NCBI GenBank assembly: GCA_963204995.1
Contig: CAUJKL010001015.1
Coordinates: 1 to 38,006, forward strand
Length of the DNA: 38,006 nucleotides
DNA from: Planctomycetota bacterium
GTDB lineage: Bacteria; Planctomycetota; Planctomycetia; Pirellulales; Pirellulaceae
Direction: 5' to 3'
Shown: positions 15,961 to 24,699 of the stretch, piece after piece
How positions within the stretch are numbered: position 1 is the stretch's first letter
Layout of the letters: every line of letters begins with the position of its first letter
Notes under the pieces: model-generated
Database searches by the model: none
What the model saw: the letters and a program-made list of their open reading frames with translations, nothing else
What the model was told of the DNA's origin: nothing
Program-made: the position numbers and the translations under genes

Positions 15961-16775
15961 AATTTCGCAAGGCATGCTTTCAGATACTCGATGCTGTCCT
16001 TCGCGAGCGCTTCGACTCCTGGCTCGTAGTCGAAGACTTCGACGGACACCCAACCTGCGTATCCGGTGTCCTTGAGCGTTTGCAGGATCGGCACAAAGTC
16101 GATCTCTCCCATTCCCGGTCCGCGTCGATTGGCATCGTTCGCGTGGAAGTGTACGGTCCAGTCCTTGCTGTCGCGAATGATATCAACGATCGGCTTATCC
16201 TCGGACGACATCGCCTTCACATCCAGATGCAATCGGCAGTTGGGCGAATCGATCATCTCGGCGAGTTGGATTCCCAGTTCAGCGGTTCGCAGAAAGTCGC
16301 CTTCTTGAGGGCCAAGCGGTTCGAGCGCCAGCGTCACGCCACAATCCGCCATGACCGGAATCGCTTGTTTGATGACGTCCGCAGCATAGCCCATTGCCTG
16401 GTCGTGACTAACGCCCGGCAACAAGTTCCGCTGCATGGGTGAGCCGAGCACCAATACGTTACCGCCAAGATCTCGACAAAGCCTCGCCAACTCGGCGAGA
16501 TAGTCTCCAGTTCGCTGGCGGACATCCGCATCAGGCGACGTCAGGTAATAGCCCTCGGTAAACGCCAGCAGCCAATGCAATCCGATCGGTTCAAGCCCGG
16601 CGGCTTCAGCCTGCTGGCGTACTTCGGCACGCTTGTCAGCAGAGATTTCGTAGGCATTTTTATGGATAGTGAAGGGCGCGAACTCAATCCCCGTGTACCC
16701 GCACTCACGTGCAAACGCAAACGCCTTCTCGAATGGCCAATCTTGAAAAGTCTCGTTGCAAATTGCGAATTTCAT
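15957..16775 (-). CDS. Sugar phosphate isomerase/epimerase (xylose isomerase-like TIM barrel)
   Basis: A protein of 272 residues from the ATG at 16775 (MKFAICNETF). That start has AAGGAAA just upstream; a start 15 bases earlier would use the Shine-Dalgarno sequence as codons. It is a TIM barrel of the AP-endonuclease-2/xylose isomerase-like type. Likely metal ligands are the acidic and histidine residues in LALEPLG, CRLHLDVKAMS, TVHFHANDANRRGPG and VSVEVFDYEPG. Such enzymes interconvert ketoses and related sugars; the substrate is not predictable. It is divergent from the PVC dehydrogenase gene, and such pairs are frequent in planctomycete carbohydrate loci. Confidence 0.85.
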   Translation of the reverse strand: MKFAICNETFQDWPFEKAFAFARECGYTGIEFAPFTIHKNAYEISADKRAEVRQQAEAAGLEPIGLHWLLAFTEGYYLTSPDADVRQRTGDYLAELARLCRDLGGNVLVLGSPMQRNLLPGVSHDQAMGYAADVIKQAIPVMADCGVTLALEPLGPQEGDFLRTAELGIQLAEMIDSPNCRLHLDVKAMSSEDKPIVDIIRDSKDWTVHFHANDANRRGPGMGEIDFVPILQTLKDTGYAGWVSVEVFDYEPGVEALAKDSIEYLKACLAKL

Positions 16776-16977
16776 TTCCGTTTCCTTCAAATCGAGTGGG
16801 TTGTGCCCACCCTACAAATATGCAGCCCGTCGCCGCTTCGTTGTGGACGCGAGCAGGTTACAAGGTCACAATGGGAAAAGACACAACCGCCAGTTTCCCC
16901 ATCCAACATTCACACTCACCAGACGCGACCATCGTACCAGGATGTTCGCCTCAAGCAACCAACCGGAGACGTCCATC

Positions 16978-19900
16978 ATGCTCATGCTCCGTCTGACTCT
17001 TAAGACCCTCGCGCTCGGCGGCTTCTTATTGTTATCTCAGCCGTGCATCGCCCAAAACAACGAAACCGATGCGGCTGATCGCGACTATACGGCTGAGTTG
17101 CCCCGCATCAAGCCAGTCGAAGCCAAGGACGCGCTGAGCACTTTTACGATTGCGGATGGTTTCCGTGTCGAGCAGGTCGCCGCCGAACCCAACGTCGTCG
17201 ATCCAGTCGCCATGGCATTTGACGAAAACGGCCGTCTGTTCGTCGTGGAAATGCGAGACTATTCGGAAGATGGCGAGCTGAACCTGGGAAGAATTCGGTT
17301 GCTTGAAGATACCAACGGTGATGGCCACTTCGAGAAAAGCGATATCTTCGCGGAAGGCCTTTCCTGGCCGACCGCACTCACTTGCTACGACGGCGGGCTG
17401 TTCGTGGGAGCTGCGCCGGACATCTATTACTTCAAAGACACGGACGGCGACAACCGGGCAGACGTAAAGAAGACCGTGTTCACAGGCTTCGGTCGCAGCA
17501 ACGTGCAGGGCCTGATTAACACATTCAAGTGGGGACTCGACAATCGAATTCATGGCGCTACGAGCAGCAGCGGTGCGGAAGTGACGAGAGTTGGCGATGG
17601 GGAGATGGGGAGACAGGGAGATGAGGAGACAGGGAAACTAAAAGAAAGTAATGCCGCGACTATTTCTCCCCCACTTCCCCATTCCCCATCTCCCCCTCTC
17701 TCTTTACGCGGCCGCGACTTTGCCATCGAACCACGCACCATGACGATGCAATCGACCAGCGGCGGCGGGCAGCATGGCATGAGCTTCAACCAGTGGGGCG
17801 ACAAGTTCGTCTGCTCGAACAGCGACCACGCACAATACGTTCAGTACGAAGATCGATACATCGCGAGAAATCCTTACTTCGCGGCACCCAGTCCACGAGC
17901 GAGCATCGCCACCGATGGTCCTCAAGCCGATGTCTTCCGCACCAGTCCCATCGAGCCGTGGCGGATTGTGCGAACGCGCTTACGAGCAAAAGGAATCGTG
18001 CCGGGGGTCGTTGAAGGGGGCGGCAAGCCGGCTGGTTATTTTACGGGCGCAACAGGTATTACGATTTTTCGCGGCAATGGTTGGCCTGCGGAGTACCAGG
18101 GTTGGGCGATCGTGGGCGATGTTGGCAGTAATCTCGTCCATCGCAAGCGGATCGAAGAGGCTGGAGCTAGTTATGTGGCAACACGCATTGACGAGAAGAG
18201 CGAGTTGCTGTCGTCCAACGACATTTGGTTTCGTCCCGCACAGTTCGCCAACGCACCCGATGGTACGTTGTATATCGCGGACATGTATCGCGAGACGATT
18301 GAGCATCCATTGAGTCTGCCGCCAGTCATCAAGAAACACTTGGACCTGACCAGCGGTCGCGATCGCGGTCGGATCTATCGCATTGTCGGTAAGGACTTCC
18401 AGCAACCGCCATTGCCGCGACTTGGCGCAGCCAGCACCGCGACGCTCGTGACGACGCTGGGCCATCCTAACGGTTGGCATCGCGAGACGGCTTCGCGTTT
18501 GATCTATGAACGCCAAGACCGTTCGGCCATTCCGCTTCTGGAACTACTGGCTCGGTCAGGCAGCACGGCGGAAGGCAGAATTCACGCCTTACACGCTTTG
18601 GATGGACTCGATGGCCTTTCGTCGGAGATCATCTTGCGTGCGATGCGAGATGCCCATCCACGTGTCCGCGAGCATGCCATACGACTTAGCGAACGCGTTG
18701 CGGCGACGTCCGCGCAAGTTCGCGAGCGACTCTATTCGATGGTGGGCGACGATGCGTTCCGTGTGCGGTATCAACTCGCTTTCACGCTTGGCGAGCTTTC
18801 GGGGCCAACTCGCAATCAAGCGTTAGTCTCGCTGGTTAAACGCGATGGCTCGGACGGCTTGATGCGAGTGGCCGTGATGAGTTCGTTGGCGGAAGGCGCT
18901 GGCGACGTGCTGGCCGAGTTGGCACAAGAAGCAACAGTCCGACAGAGTAAAGTCGGACGCAGCTACATCACGTCCCTTGCCGCGCAGATCGGCAAGCAGC
19001 AACGCGGCGATGATATTGCCGCAGTCTTGCGTGTCTTGGGAGCATTGCCACAGAATGAATCGGAGACGATTCAAGCCATCGTTCAAGGACTCGCGGCGAA
19101 GCAAGGCAGTGATCTCGCGATCCAACTGGCAGCGGTTACCGGCGGGCAAGCAGACAGGTTGATGAAGGATCTTTTATCGGCGGCGGCGACGACAGCGTCG
19201 AATCGAGAAGCGGGTGCGGAAGCTCGCGTTGGTGCTGTGCAACGGTTGCGACTCGGCGACCTAGACGGGCATGAGGCGTTGTTCGCCAGCCTGCTAACTC
19301 CGACCGAGCCGAGCGAGCTTCAGGCCGCGGCGATTGCGACTTTGGCGACGTACGAATCTCCCGAAGTCGCCACGATCCTCGTCTCTCAATGGCGCGGCTT
19401 GAGTCCACGACTGCGCGGTCGTGCTGGCGATGTGCTGTTTTCGCGACAGGCTTGGATTCCACAGTTGCTAACGGCGGTCGAAGCCGGCGACATCGCGATG
19501 GGAGATCTGGAGCCGACGCGGATGAAGTTACTCGCATCGCATCCTGACGCAAACATCAAGAAGCGTGCGGTGAAGCTGCTCGAATCGACGCAGTCCAGCG
19601 ACCGCAACTCGCTGTTGGTCGATTATCGCGAGGCGCTGGAATTGCGCGGGGATGTAACGCGAGGTAAAGCCGTGTTCACCAAAGTCTGCGCGACCTGCCA
19701 TCAGCTCGAAGGAGTCGGCCACGCGATCGCACCGAATCTCGCCGCCATGCAGAATCGCGGGCCGGAAGCAATTCTCACAAACGTCTTAATTCCAAACCGA
19801 GAAGTGAATCCGCAGTATCTCAATTACGCGCTGATCACCACCGATGGCCGCGCGTTGACAGGTATGATCTCCGCTGAAACCGCAACCAGTGTCACGCTGA

Positions 19901-20052
19901 AGCGAGCCGATAATGCAACCGATACCGTGCTGCGAATCGATATCGAAGAACTGCGCAGCACGGGAGTCTCGCTGATGCCGGAGGGCATGGAGAAACAGAT
20001 CGATAAACAGGCGATGGCAGACCTGATCGAGTACATTCAGTCGATTCGTTGA
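16978..20052 (+). CDS. PVC-type dehydrogenase with HEAT repeats and C-terminal cytochrome c
   Basis: A secreted or periplasmic protein of 1,024 residues from the ATG at 16978, which has CGGAGA upstream and gives a proper signal peptide (LKTLALGGFLLLSQPCIAQ). An upstream frame from 16756 overlaps the divergent gene and is rejected. Residues about 60-480 form a beta-propeller PVC-type membrane-bound dehydrogenase domain (FRVEQVAAEPNVVDPVAMAF, FVVEMRDY, YIADMYRETIEHP). Residues about 500-840 are helical HEAT-type repeats. The end has a heme-binding domain with CATCH at 904-908 and the usual RGKAVF before it. The substrate is unknown; the family is expanded in planctomycetes and thought to oxidise sugars or alcohols. 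An insert of about 40 low-complexity residues, encoded by an inverted repeat at 17596-17700, interrupts the propeller. Confidence 0.88.
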   Translation: MLMLRLTLKTLALGGFLLLSQPCIAQNNETDAADRDYTAELPRIKPVEAKDALSTFTIADGFRVEQVAAEPNVVDPVAMAFDENGRLFVVEMRDYSEDGELNLGRIRLLEDTNGDGHFEKSDIFAEGLSWPTALTCYDGGLFVGAAPDIYYFKDTDGDNRADVKKTVFTGFGRSNVQGLINTFKWGLDNRIHGATSSSGAEVTRVGDGEMGRQGDEETGKLKESNAATISPPLPHSPSPPLSLRGRDFAIEPRTMTMQSTSGGGQHGMSFNQWGDKFVCSNSDHAQYVQYEDRYIARNPYFAAPSPRASIATDGPQADVFRTSPIEPWRIVRTRLRAKGIVPGVVEGGGKPAGYFTGATGITIFRGNGWPAEYQGWAIVGDVGSNLVHRKRIEEAGASYVATRIDEKSELLSSNDIWFRPAQFANAPDGTLYIADMYRETIEHPLSLPPVIKKHLDLTSGRDRGRIYRIVGKDFQQPPLPRLGAASTATLVTTLGHPNGWHRETASRLIYERQDRSAIPLLELLARSGSTAEGRIHALHALDGLDGLSSEIILRAMRDAHPRVREHAIRLSERVAATSAQVRERLYSMVGDDAFRVRYQLAFTLGELSGPTRNQALVSLVKRDGSDGLMRVAVMSSLAEGAGDVLAELAQEATVRQSKVGRSYITSLAAQIGKQQRGDDIAAVLRVLGALPQNESETIQAIVQGLAAKQGSDLAIQLAAVTGGQADRLMKDLLSAAATTASNREAGAEARVGAVQRLRLGDLDGHEALFASLLTPTEPSELQAAAIATLATYESPEVATILVSQWRGLSPRLRGRAGDVLFSRQAWIPQLLTAVEAGDIAMGDLEPTRMKLLASHPDANIKKRAVKLLESTQSSDRNSLLVDYREALELRGDVTRGKAVFTKVCATCHQLEGVGHAIAPNLAAMQNRGPEAILTNVLIPNREVNPQYLNYALITTDGRALTGMISAETATSVTLKRADNATDTVLRIDIEELRSTGVSLMPEGMEKQIDKQAMADLIEYIQSIR
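17596..17700. repeat. G-rich/C-rich inverted repeat inserted in frame in the dehydrogenase gene
   Basis: Left side (17596-17638) repeats GGGGAGA/AGGGAGA units; right side (17663-17700) repeats the complement, such as CCCCATCTCCCCC. The core GATGGGGAGATGGGGA pairs with the right arm imperfectly. It is read through without a stop as about 35-40 residues (VGDGEMGRQGDEETGK..., then PPLPHSPSPPLS). Similar purine-rich palindromes occur between genes in other bacteria; here it lies inside a coding sequence. Confidence 0.75.
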
Positions 20053-20130
20053 TGTGCGAGTCCCGCCATTTGTGCGACCTGCCGCCCGGTCCTACAATAC
20101 TCGAAGCGTTTTGCTGGAGGACACTTTTCG

Positions 20131-20721
20131 ATGATCATACCACTTGGTAGCTCTCTCCCTGTCCAAGGTACGTGGACGGAATGCGATTACCTTGCTCTCG
20201 ATACGAACCGCTTGATCGAGTTGACGGACGGCTATCTAGAGGTTCTGCCGATGCCAACATTGCTGCACCAATTGATCGTCGATTTTCTACACTCGCTCCT
20301 CAAGGCACACATCAAGACAAGCATCGGTGGCTTAGTTGTCTTCGCTCCACTCCCGGTCAAGTTCCGCCCGGACCTGTATCGCGAACCAGACATCATCTAT
20401 CTCAGCCCCGATCGAGTTACAGCGATGGGAACCGCGAAGTATCCACGCGGAGCGGATCTTGTGATTGAAGTTGTCAGCGAAGGCGACGAGGCTCGCGAAC
20501 GTGACTACATCAGTAAACGAGCCATTTACGCAGAGCATGGCGTGACTGAGTATTGGATCGTCGATCCCGAACAGCAGCAGATCTCGGTGCTTAGCCTGGA
20601 TGTGTCCACGTCAACATATCGTGAACACGGAGTGTTCAAGCCGGGCCAACAAGCGACATCCGCCATGTTTGGCGATTTCACCGTAGCCGTTAGCGATGTC
20701 TTCTCACATTCACAACCTTGA
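20131..20721 (+). CDS. Uma2 family (DUF820) PD-(D/E)XK nuclease-like protein
   Basis: A protein of 196 residues. Typical features of Uma2 are IELTDGYLEVLPMPTLLHQ near the N-terminus, the EPDIIYLSPDR strand, ADLVIEVVSEGDEARERDY (acidic residue plus E of the nuclease core), and KRAIYAEHGVTEYWIVDPE. The fold is that of PD-(D/E)XK nucleases, but no biological target is established. GGAGG precedes the ATG at 20131. A second, different Uma2 gene lies at 23054. Such genes are scattered in planctomycete and cyanobacterial chromosomes, and location here between catabolic genes says little about role. Confidence 0.88.
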   Translation: MIIPLGSSLPVQGTWTECDYLALDTNRLIELTDGYLEVLPMPTLLHQLIVDFLHSLLKAHIKTSIGGLVVFAPLPVKFRPDLYREPDIIYLSPDRVTAMGTAKYPRGADLVIEVVSEGDEARERDYISKRAIYAEHGVTEYWIVDPEQQQISVLSLDVSTSTYREHGVFKPGQQATSAMFGDFTVAVSDVFSHSQP

Positions 20722-20742
20722 ATTTCGGATAGAAGCTCCAGC

Positions 20743-21693
20743 ATGAAAATCTCCCGACGCTCGTTCGGTCGCCACTGCGCCGCAATTGCCACTGCCGCCG
20801 GTCTTTCACGCGGCGAGTCATTGTTCGCCGCGGACTCGAAGTTCCCCAAGGGAAAATACTTCGACATGCACACGCATCTCGGCCAGACGTGGAACAGCAC
20901 GCAGGTGCTGACCGCCGAGGTTCTGCTGCGCTGGATGGATGCGAACGATATCGCGCAAGCGGTGGTCTTGCCGCTAATTAATCCGGAAGCATCCAGCTAT
21001 CCGCTGACGACGGACTTTGTGCTTTCGGAAACACAGCCCTATCGCGATCGGCTGATCCCTTTTTGCTCGATCGATCCGCGAACGTCGTTTAACGGCGGGC
21101 ATCGGGGACTTGTGGATATGCTGAAGTTATACATCGAAGCTGGAGCGAGGGGCTTCGGCGAACATAAGCCCGGCATTCCGTTCGATGATCCGCGAAACAT
21201 GGCGATCTTTGCCGCCTGTGGTGAGGCGGGACTGCCCGTACTGTTTCATTTAGACAACCAGCGGAATACCGATGTCCCCGGTCTGCCCGGTCTCGAAAAG
21301 GTGTTGAAGGCGAACCCTAAGACAACTTTCGTCGGACACGGTCCGGGATGGTGGGCGTCGATTTCCGGCGATGCAACACAAGCGGACATTGGCGGCTATC
21401 CCAAGGGCAAGACAGCCGCTGGCGGAGCGATCGATCGGTTGATGGAAAACTATCCGAATATCTACGGCGAGTTGTCGGCGGGAAGCGGAGCGAATTCCAT
21501 CAGCCGCGATTTGGAATTCGGCCGCGAGTTCTTGATTCGTCGCCAAGATCGTGTCATGTTTGGTACGGACTTTTTGTCACCGGGGCAGGCCGTTCCGCAG
21601 TTCGAGTTATTCGAGAAGCAACTCCAATTGCCCGCAGATGTTCAAGCCAAGATCTTTCGCGATAATGCGAGACTGCTGCTGAAACTGGTCTGA
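20743..21693 (+). CDS. Secreted amidohydrolase-family protein (twin-arginine signal)
   Basis: A protein of 316 residues with a twin-arginine signal (KISRRSFGRHCAAIATAAG), so it is exported folded. It is an amidohydrolase-2 type TIM barrel: metal-binding HxH in FDMHTHLGQTW (about 43-53), a histidine in VLFHLDNQ and in VGHGPGWW, and the aspartate in MFGTDFLSPG near the end. Members hydrolyse lactones or decarboxylate aromatic acids; the substrate cannot be chosen. It follows the Uma2 gene by 21 bases and is ended by a long perfect hairpin. Confidence 0.85.
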   Translation: MKISRRSFGRHCAAIATAAGLSRGESLFAADSKFPKGKYFDMHTHLGQTWNSTQVLTAEVLLRWMDANDIAQAVVLPLINPEASSYPLTTDFVLSETQPYRDRLIPFCSIDPRTSFNGGHRGLVDMLKLYIEAGARGFGEHKPGIPFDDPRNMAIFAACGEAGLPVLFHLDNQRNTDVPGLPGLEKVLKANPKTTFVGHGPGWWASISGDATQADIGGYPKGKTAAGGAIDRLMENYPNIYGELSAGSGANSISRDLEFGREFLIRRQDRVMFGTDFLSPGQAVPQFELFEKQLQLPADVQAKIFRDNARLLLKLV

Positions 21694-21703
21694 AGACATC
21701 GGA

Positions 21704-21766
21704 CCAACGAATATAGGGAGACGACGAATGTGAATCCGAGATTCGTCGTCTCCCTATATTCGTTGG
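21704..21766. repeat. Perfect 26-bp hairpin between genes
   Basis: The arm CCAACGAATATAGGGAGACG (to 21729) is exactly complementary to 21741-21766, with an 11-base loop (GTGAATCCGAG). No mismatch occurs in 26 pairs. There is no T-run, so it is not a classical terminator, but it could block transcripts or protect their ends. It has the look of a recently copied palindromic element. Confidence 0.85.
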
Positions 21767-21844
21767 ACATCCCGCGCCTGTTCCCAGCGACTCGAGATGG
21801 CTTATAGAAGCGACTTGCCAAGCTCCACGAAGGATAACACTGAC

Positions 21845-22960
21845 ATGCAGATTCGCGACATCAAGGTTCATCAACTAGTCGGCGGCACCGTCGATGGCGG
21901 TTGGCCGGAAGGGCACGAACCGGAGGATGACCTGCACACGCTGGTCGAAGTCGAAACGAACGAAGGCTTGACCGGCGTGGGAAGTGTTTTTACAAACTCG
22001 GCGCTCACGCATGCCGGTGTCGAAACGCTGCGTGGATTCTGGGAACGCGAGTCCGCCTTGGAACCGGAACGCGTCAGCGAGAAGCTGCGGCAAAGCAGCT
22101 TCTGGCAAGGTCGTGGAGGCACTCTAGAACACGTTATCTCCGGAATTGATATCGCGTTGTGGGATCTGTTTGGAAAAGCCTGTCAGCAGCCGGTGGCACG
22201 ACTGCTCGGAGGTTACTATCGCCGCAAGATCAAACCGTACGCTTCGATCCTGTTCGACGAGCCGGATGTCTTGGCGGAACGGATGAAGAGCGTCAGTTCG
22301 CGAGGATTTCGCGCCATCAAACTAGGTTGGCGACCGTTTGGCCGGCGAAATGCCAAGTTCGATGAGTTGCTTGTGCGCACCGCCCGCGAGACAGTAGGCC
22401 CAGACATTGACATACTCGTCGATGCGGGTGGCAGCGAGCAGTTCTGGCCGCACGGTTACAAATGGGCATTGCGAACCGCGCAGATGTTGGCCGAGTATGA
22501 CATCGGCTGGTTCGAAGAACCGTTGCCACCAGATGACATCGAAGGATTCATTCGGCTTCGCAATAACGCACCGCTGCCGATCGCTGGCGGCGAGGTGCTG
22601 ACGCGACGTCAGTCATTTCAATCGTGGATCGAGCGTGGAGCCTTCGACATCGTACAACCCGATGCAACCAAGTGCGGCGGGCTGACAGAAGCTCGGCGCA
22701 TCGCTTGGCACGCCTACGACCACAATATTCAGTTCGTCAGTCACGGCTGGAACACGGCCGTCGGCTTGGCGGCGGATCTACATCTCGCCGCAGCAATTCC
22801 GGTGGCTCGCTACGTCGAGTATCTCACGCCCGCTCCCTACATCGATGAAATCCTCGTCGAACCCTTTCAACTCGACGAACAGGGTTGTCTTACTATCCCC
22901 GACAAGCCGGGATTGGGAATCGAGTTGAATCGAGATGCGTTGCTGCGGTTTCGTGGATAG
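21845..22960 (+). CDS. Mandelate racemase/muconate lactonizing enzyme family dehydratase
   Basis: A protein of 371 residues from the ATG at 21845 (MQIRDIKVHQL); a longer frame from 21797 has no support. It belongs to the enolase superfamily: an N-terminal capping domain, then a barrel with metal ligands in ILVDAGGS, WFEEPLPPDD and IAGGEVL. A catalytic histidine lies in FVSHGWNTAVGL. The second-strand motif reads AIKLGWRPFG, with a single lysine rather than KxK. This combination is seen in acid-sugar dehydratases. It probably acts on a sugar acid, together with nearby lactonase-like and tartrate/D-malate-type enzymes. Confidence 0.88.
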   Translation: MQIRDIKVHQLVGGTVDGGWPEGHEPEDDLHTLVEVETNEGLTGVGSVFTNSALTHAGVETLRGFWERESALEPERVSEKLRQSSFWQGRGGTLEHVISGIDIALWDLFGKACQQPVARLLGGYYRRKIKPYASILFDEPDVLAERMKSVSSRGFRAIKLGWRPFGRRNAKFDELLVRTARETVGPDIDILVDAGGSEQFWPHGYKWALRTAQMLAEYDIGWFEEPLPPDDIEGFIRLRNNAPLPIAGGEVLTRRQSFQSWIERGAFDIVQPDATKCGGLTEARRIAWHAYDHNIQFVSHGWNTAVGLAADLHLAAAIPVARYVEYLTPAPYIDEILVEPFQLDEQGCLTIPDKPGLGIELNRDALLRFRG

Positions 22961-23053
22961 CGCTCATCAGAATTGCGATCGCGCACGTGTTGCCTTAGAA
23001 TGAGGAGCGGGTGAGTCAGAGACTCTCGAAACGGAAAGCTACATTTTCTCAAG

Positions 23054-23614
23054 ATGGCATCGATCCTAGACAATCCTGCGGTTCGAGAAGTGGCTGTCCC
23101 GGTTACCGTGGAGCAGTATCATCGGATGGGCGAGGCAGGATTGATCGTGCAAAACACTGAGCTTCTAGGTGGTGTGATCGTCGAGAAAATGAACAAATCA
23201 CCGAACCACAGTTGGATCGTCCAGTATTTGGCGGATTGCTTGCGTTCCGCCGTACCGCACTCGATGCACATGCGTCAGGAGCAACCGCTGACGTTGGAGG
23301 ATTCCGAACCAGAACCAGACATCGCAATCGTAATCGGCAGCCGCGATGACTATCGGCAAGCCCATCCTCGGTCAGCCGAGTTGGTGATTGAAGTGGCGGT
23401 CTCGTCGGCGGCTATCGATCGTGAAAAGGCAAAACTGTACGCAAGGGCGGGCGTCAAGGAGTATCTCATTGTAGTTCCTGCTGAAAAGACGGTGGAAGTG
23501 TACTCAGCACCCACTCCGAACGGCTATTCACACCAACAAAACGCAACGGGAACGCAGCTTGAACTCGCAACATTCCCAGGAACTTCGGTCGATCTTGTGC
23601 CGCTATTCGACTGA
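23054..23614 (+). CDS. Uma2 family (DUF820) PD-(D/E)XK nuclease-like protein
   Basis: A protein of 186 residues, divergent from the Uma2 protein at 20131. It has NTELLGGVIVEKMNKSPNHS, the EPEPDIAIVIG strand, SAELVIEVAVSSAAIDREKA with the nuclease-core glutamate and lysine, and KLYARAGVKEYLIVVPAEKT. The core residues appear intact. It ends 15 bases from the oppositely directed amidohydrolase gene. The function is not established for the family. Confidence 0.88.
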   Translation: MASILDNPAVREVAVPVTVEQYHRMGEAGLIVQNTELLGGVIVEKMNKSPNHSWIVQYLADCLRSAVPHSMHMRQEQPLTLEDSEPEPDIAIVIGSRDDYRQAHPRSAELVIEVAVSSAAIDREKAKLYARAGVKEYLIVVPAEKTVEVYSAPTPNGYSHQQNATGTQLELATFPGTSVDLVPLFD

Positions 23615-23629
23615 ACGGTCAATTCAATA

Positions 23630-24622
23630 CTACGCCAGTCGATAGAACTTCTCGGCATTGTCGTGCAGTAGTTTTCGTTGCTCGATTTCGCTGCGGTCGC
23701 CAATCACTTCCTTCAGGGATTCCACCCAGCGTCGATAGCTGGCACCGAGTAGACACACTGGCCAGTCGCCTCCAAAGACAACGCGATCCGAGCCAAACTC
23801 GTCGAGACAGAAATTGATCGGCGGCGCGAGGATGTCTGACTTCCATTCGCCCTGCGGAGCAGATGCAACGATTCCCGAAATCTTGCAGATGACGTTCGGG
23901 CGACCGGCGAGCTTCGCCAAATCACGCTTCCATTGATCGACGGTATGTGCGGGCTCCTCTCCCGAGCTTGGCAGAAACGCCTTGGGGTCCGCGTTGCCGC
24001 AATGATCGACGACAAAGCGAGTGTTGGGGCAAAGGCCCGCCAACTTCGCACCGTCGGAAAGTTCCGTTGGACGCATGCAAAGGTCGAAGCTCATTCCCAA
24101 TTCGCCGAGGAGTTGCATGGAAGCGACGAACTGCTTTTCGAGGCACAAGCCTCGTGGCGCGCTCGGCGCGTGCAGCACTTGTCGGACTCCTTTGATGTAA
24201 GGACTATCCTTGAATCTCGTGATATAGGGCTTGAAGCTCGCTGAATTGGGACGGCCGGAGATCACGGCACCGACCGTCGGGTGGTCCTGGCTCTTCGACA
24301 GTGCGATTACATGTTCGGCCTCTTCGACTTGCTGCTCCGGCGCAACATCGACTTCCATGTAGACGGCCTTCACGATGTTCAAACCAGCAGTCGCTTCCAA
24401 GTAGTCCTGCGTGACATAACTCTTGGACAGAATTGCCGGAGCACCTTTCAACCAGGGAGGCTGAAACTTGCTCAAATCCCACAGATGTTGATGGGTGTCG
24501 ATGATTGGCAACGCGCCGCCGGTATCTGCAACGCAAGTGTCGAGCGGACTCAACGCTGGCAAACAGGCGGCCAATGTCCCTAGCGACACATGCTTCACGA
24601 AATTCCGACGATGTAATCCCAT
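23630..24622 (-). CDS. Secreted amidohydrolase/lactonase-like protein
   Basis: A protein of 330 residues. The N-terminus (MGLHRRNFVKHVSLGTLAAC) carries a twin-arginine-type signal. The mature part is an amidohydrolase-2 barrel close to the L-fucono-1,5-lactonase group: IIDTHQHLWDLSKFQPPWL, RGLCLEKQFVASMQ, FVVDHCGNADPKAF, and the terminal aspartate in VVFGGDWPVCLLG. These features suggest a sugar-lactone hydrolase. It lies 77 bases after the tartrate-type dehydrogenase on the same strand and may be part of one sugar-acid pathway. Confidence 0.85.
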   Translation of the reverse strand: MGLHRRNFVKHVSLGTLAACLPALSPLDTCVADTGGALPIIDTHQHLWDLSKFQPPWLKGAPAILSKSYVTQDYLEATAGLNIVKAVYMEVDVAPEQQVEEAEHVIALSKSQDHPTVGAVISGRPNSASFKPYITRFKDSPYIKGVRQVLHAPSAPRGLCLEKQFVASMQLLGELGMSFDLCMRPTELSDGAKLAGLCPNTRFVVDHCGNADPKAFLPSSGEEPAHTVDQWKRDLAKLAGRPNVICKISGIVASAPQGEWKSDILAPPINFCLDEFGSDRVVFGGDWPVCLLGASYRRWVESLKEVIGDRSEIEQRKLLHDNAEKFYRLA

Positions 24623-24699
24623 AACAAACTCCGTAGTCTGAGAGCGTAGCTGAATCGAGTATGCACCATCTTAGCCAACGTAAGCGGCTTCACCCAGCG

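Noticed and set aside
16756-16977. Longer start for the PVC dehydrogenase
   Set aside because: It overlaps the divergent isomerase gene and would bury the signal peptide; 16978 gives a signal peptide with a ribosome binding site.
17596-17700. Short CRISPR-like repeats
   Set aside because: The units are irregular, have no constant spacers, and form one imperfect palindrome in frame with a gene.
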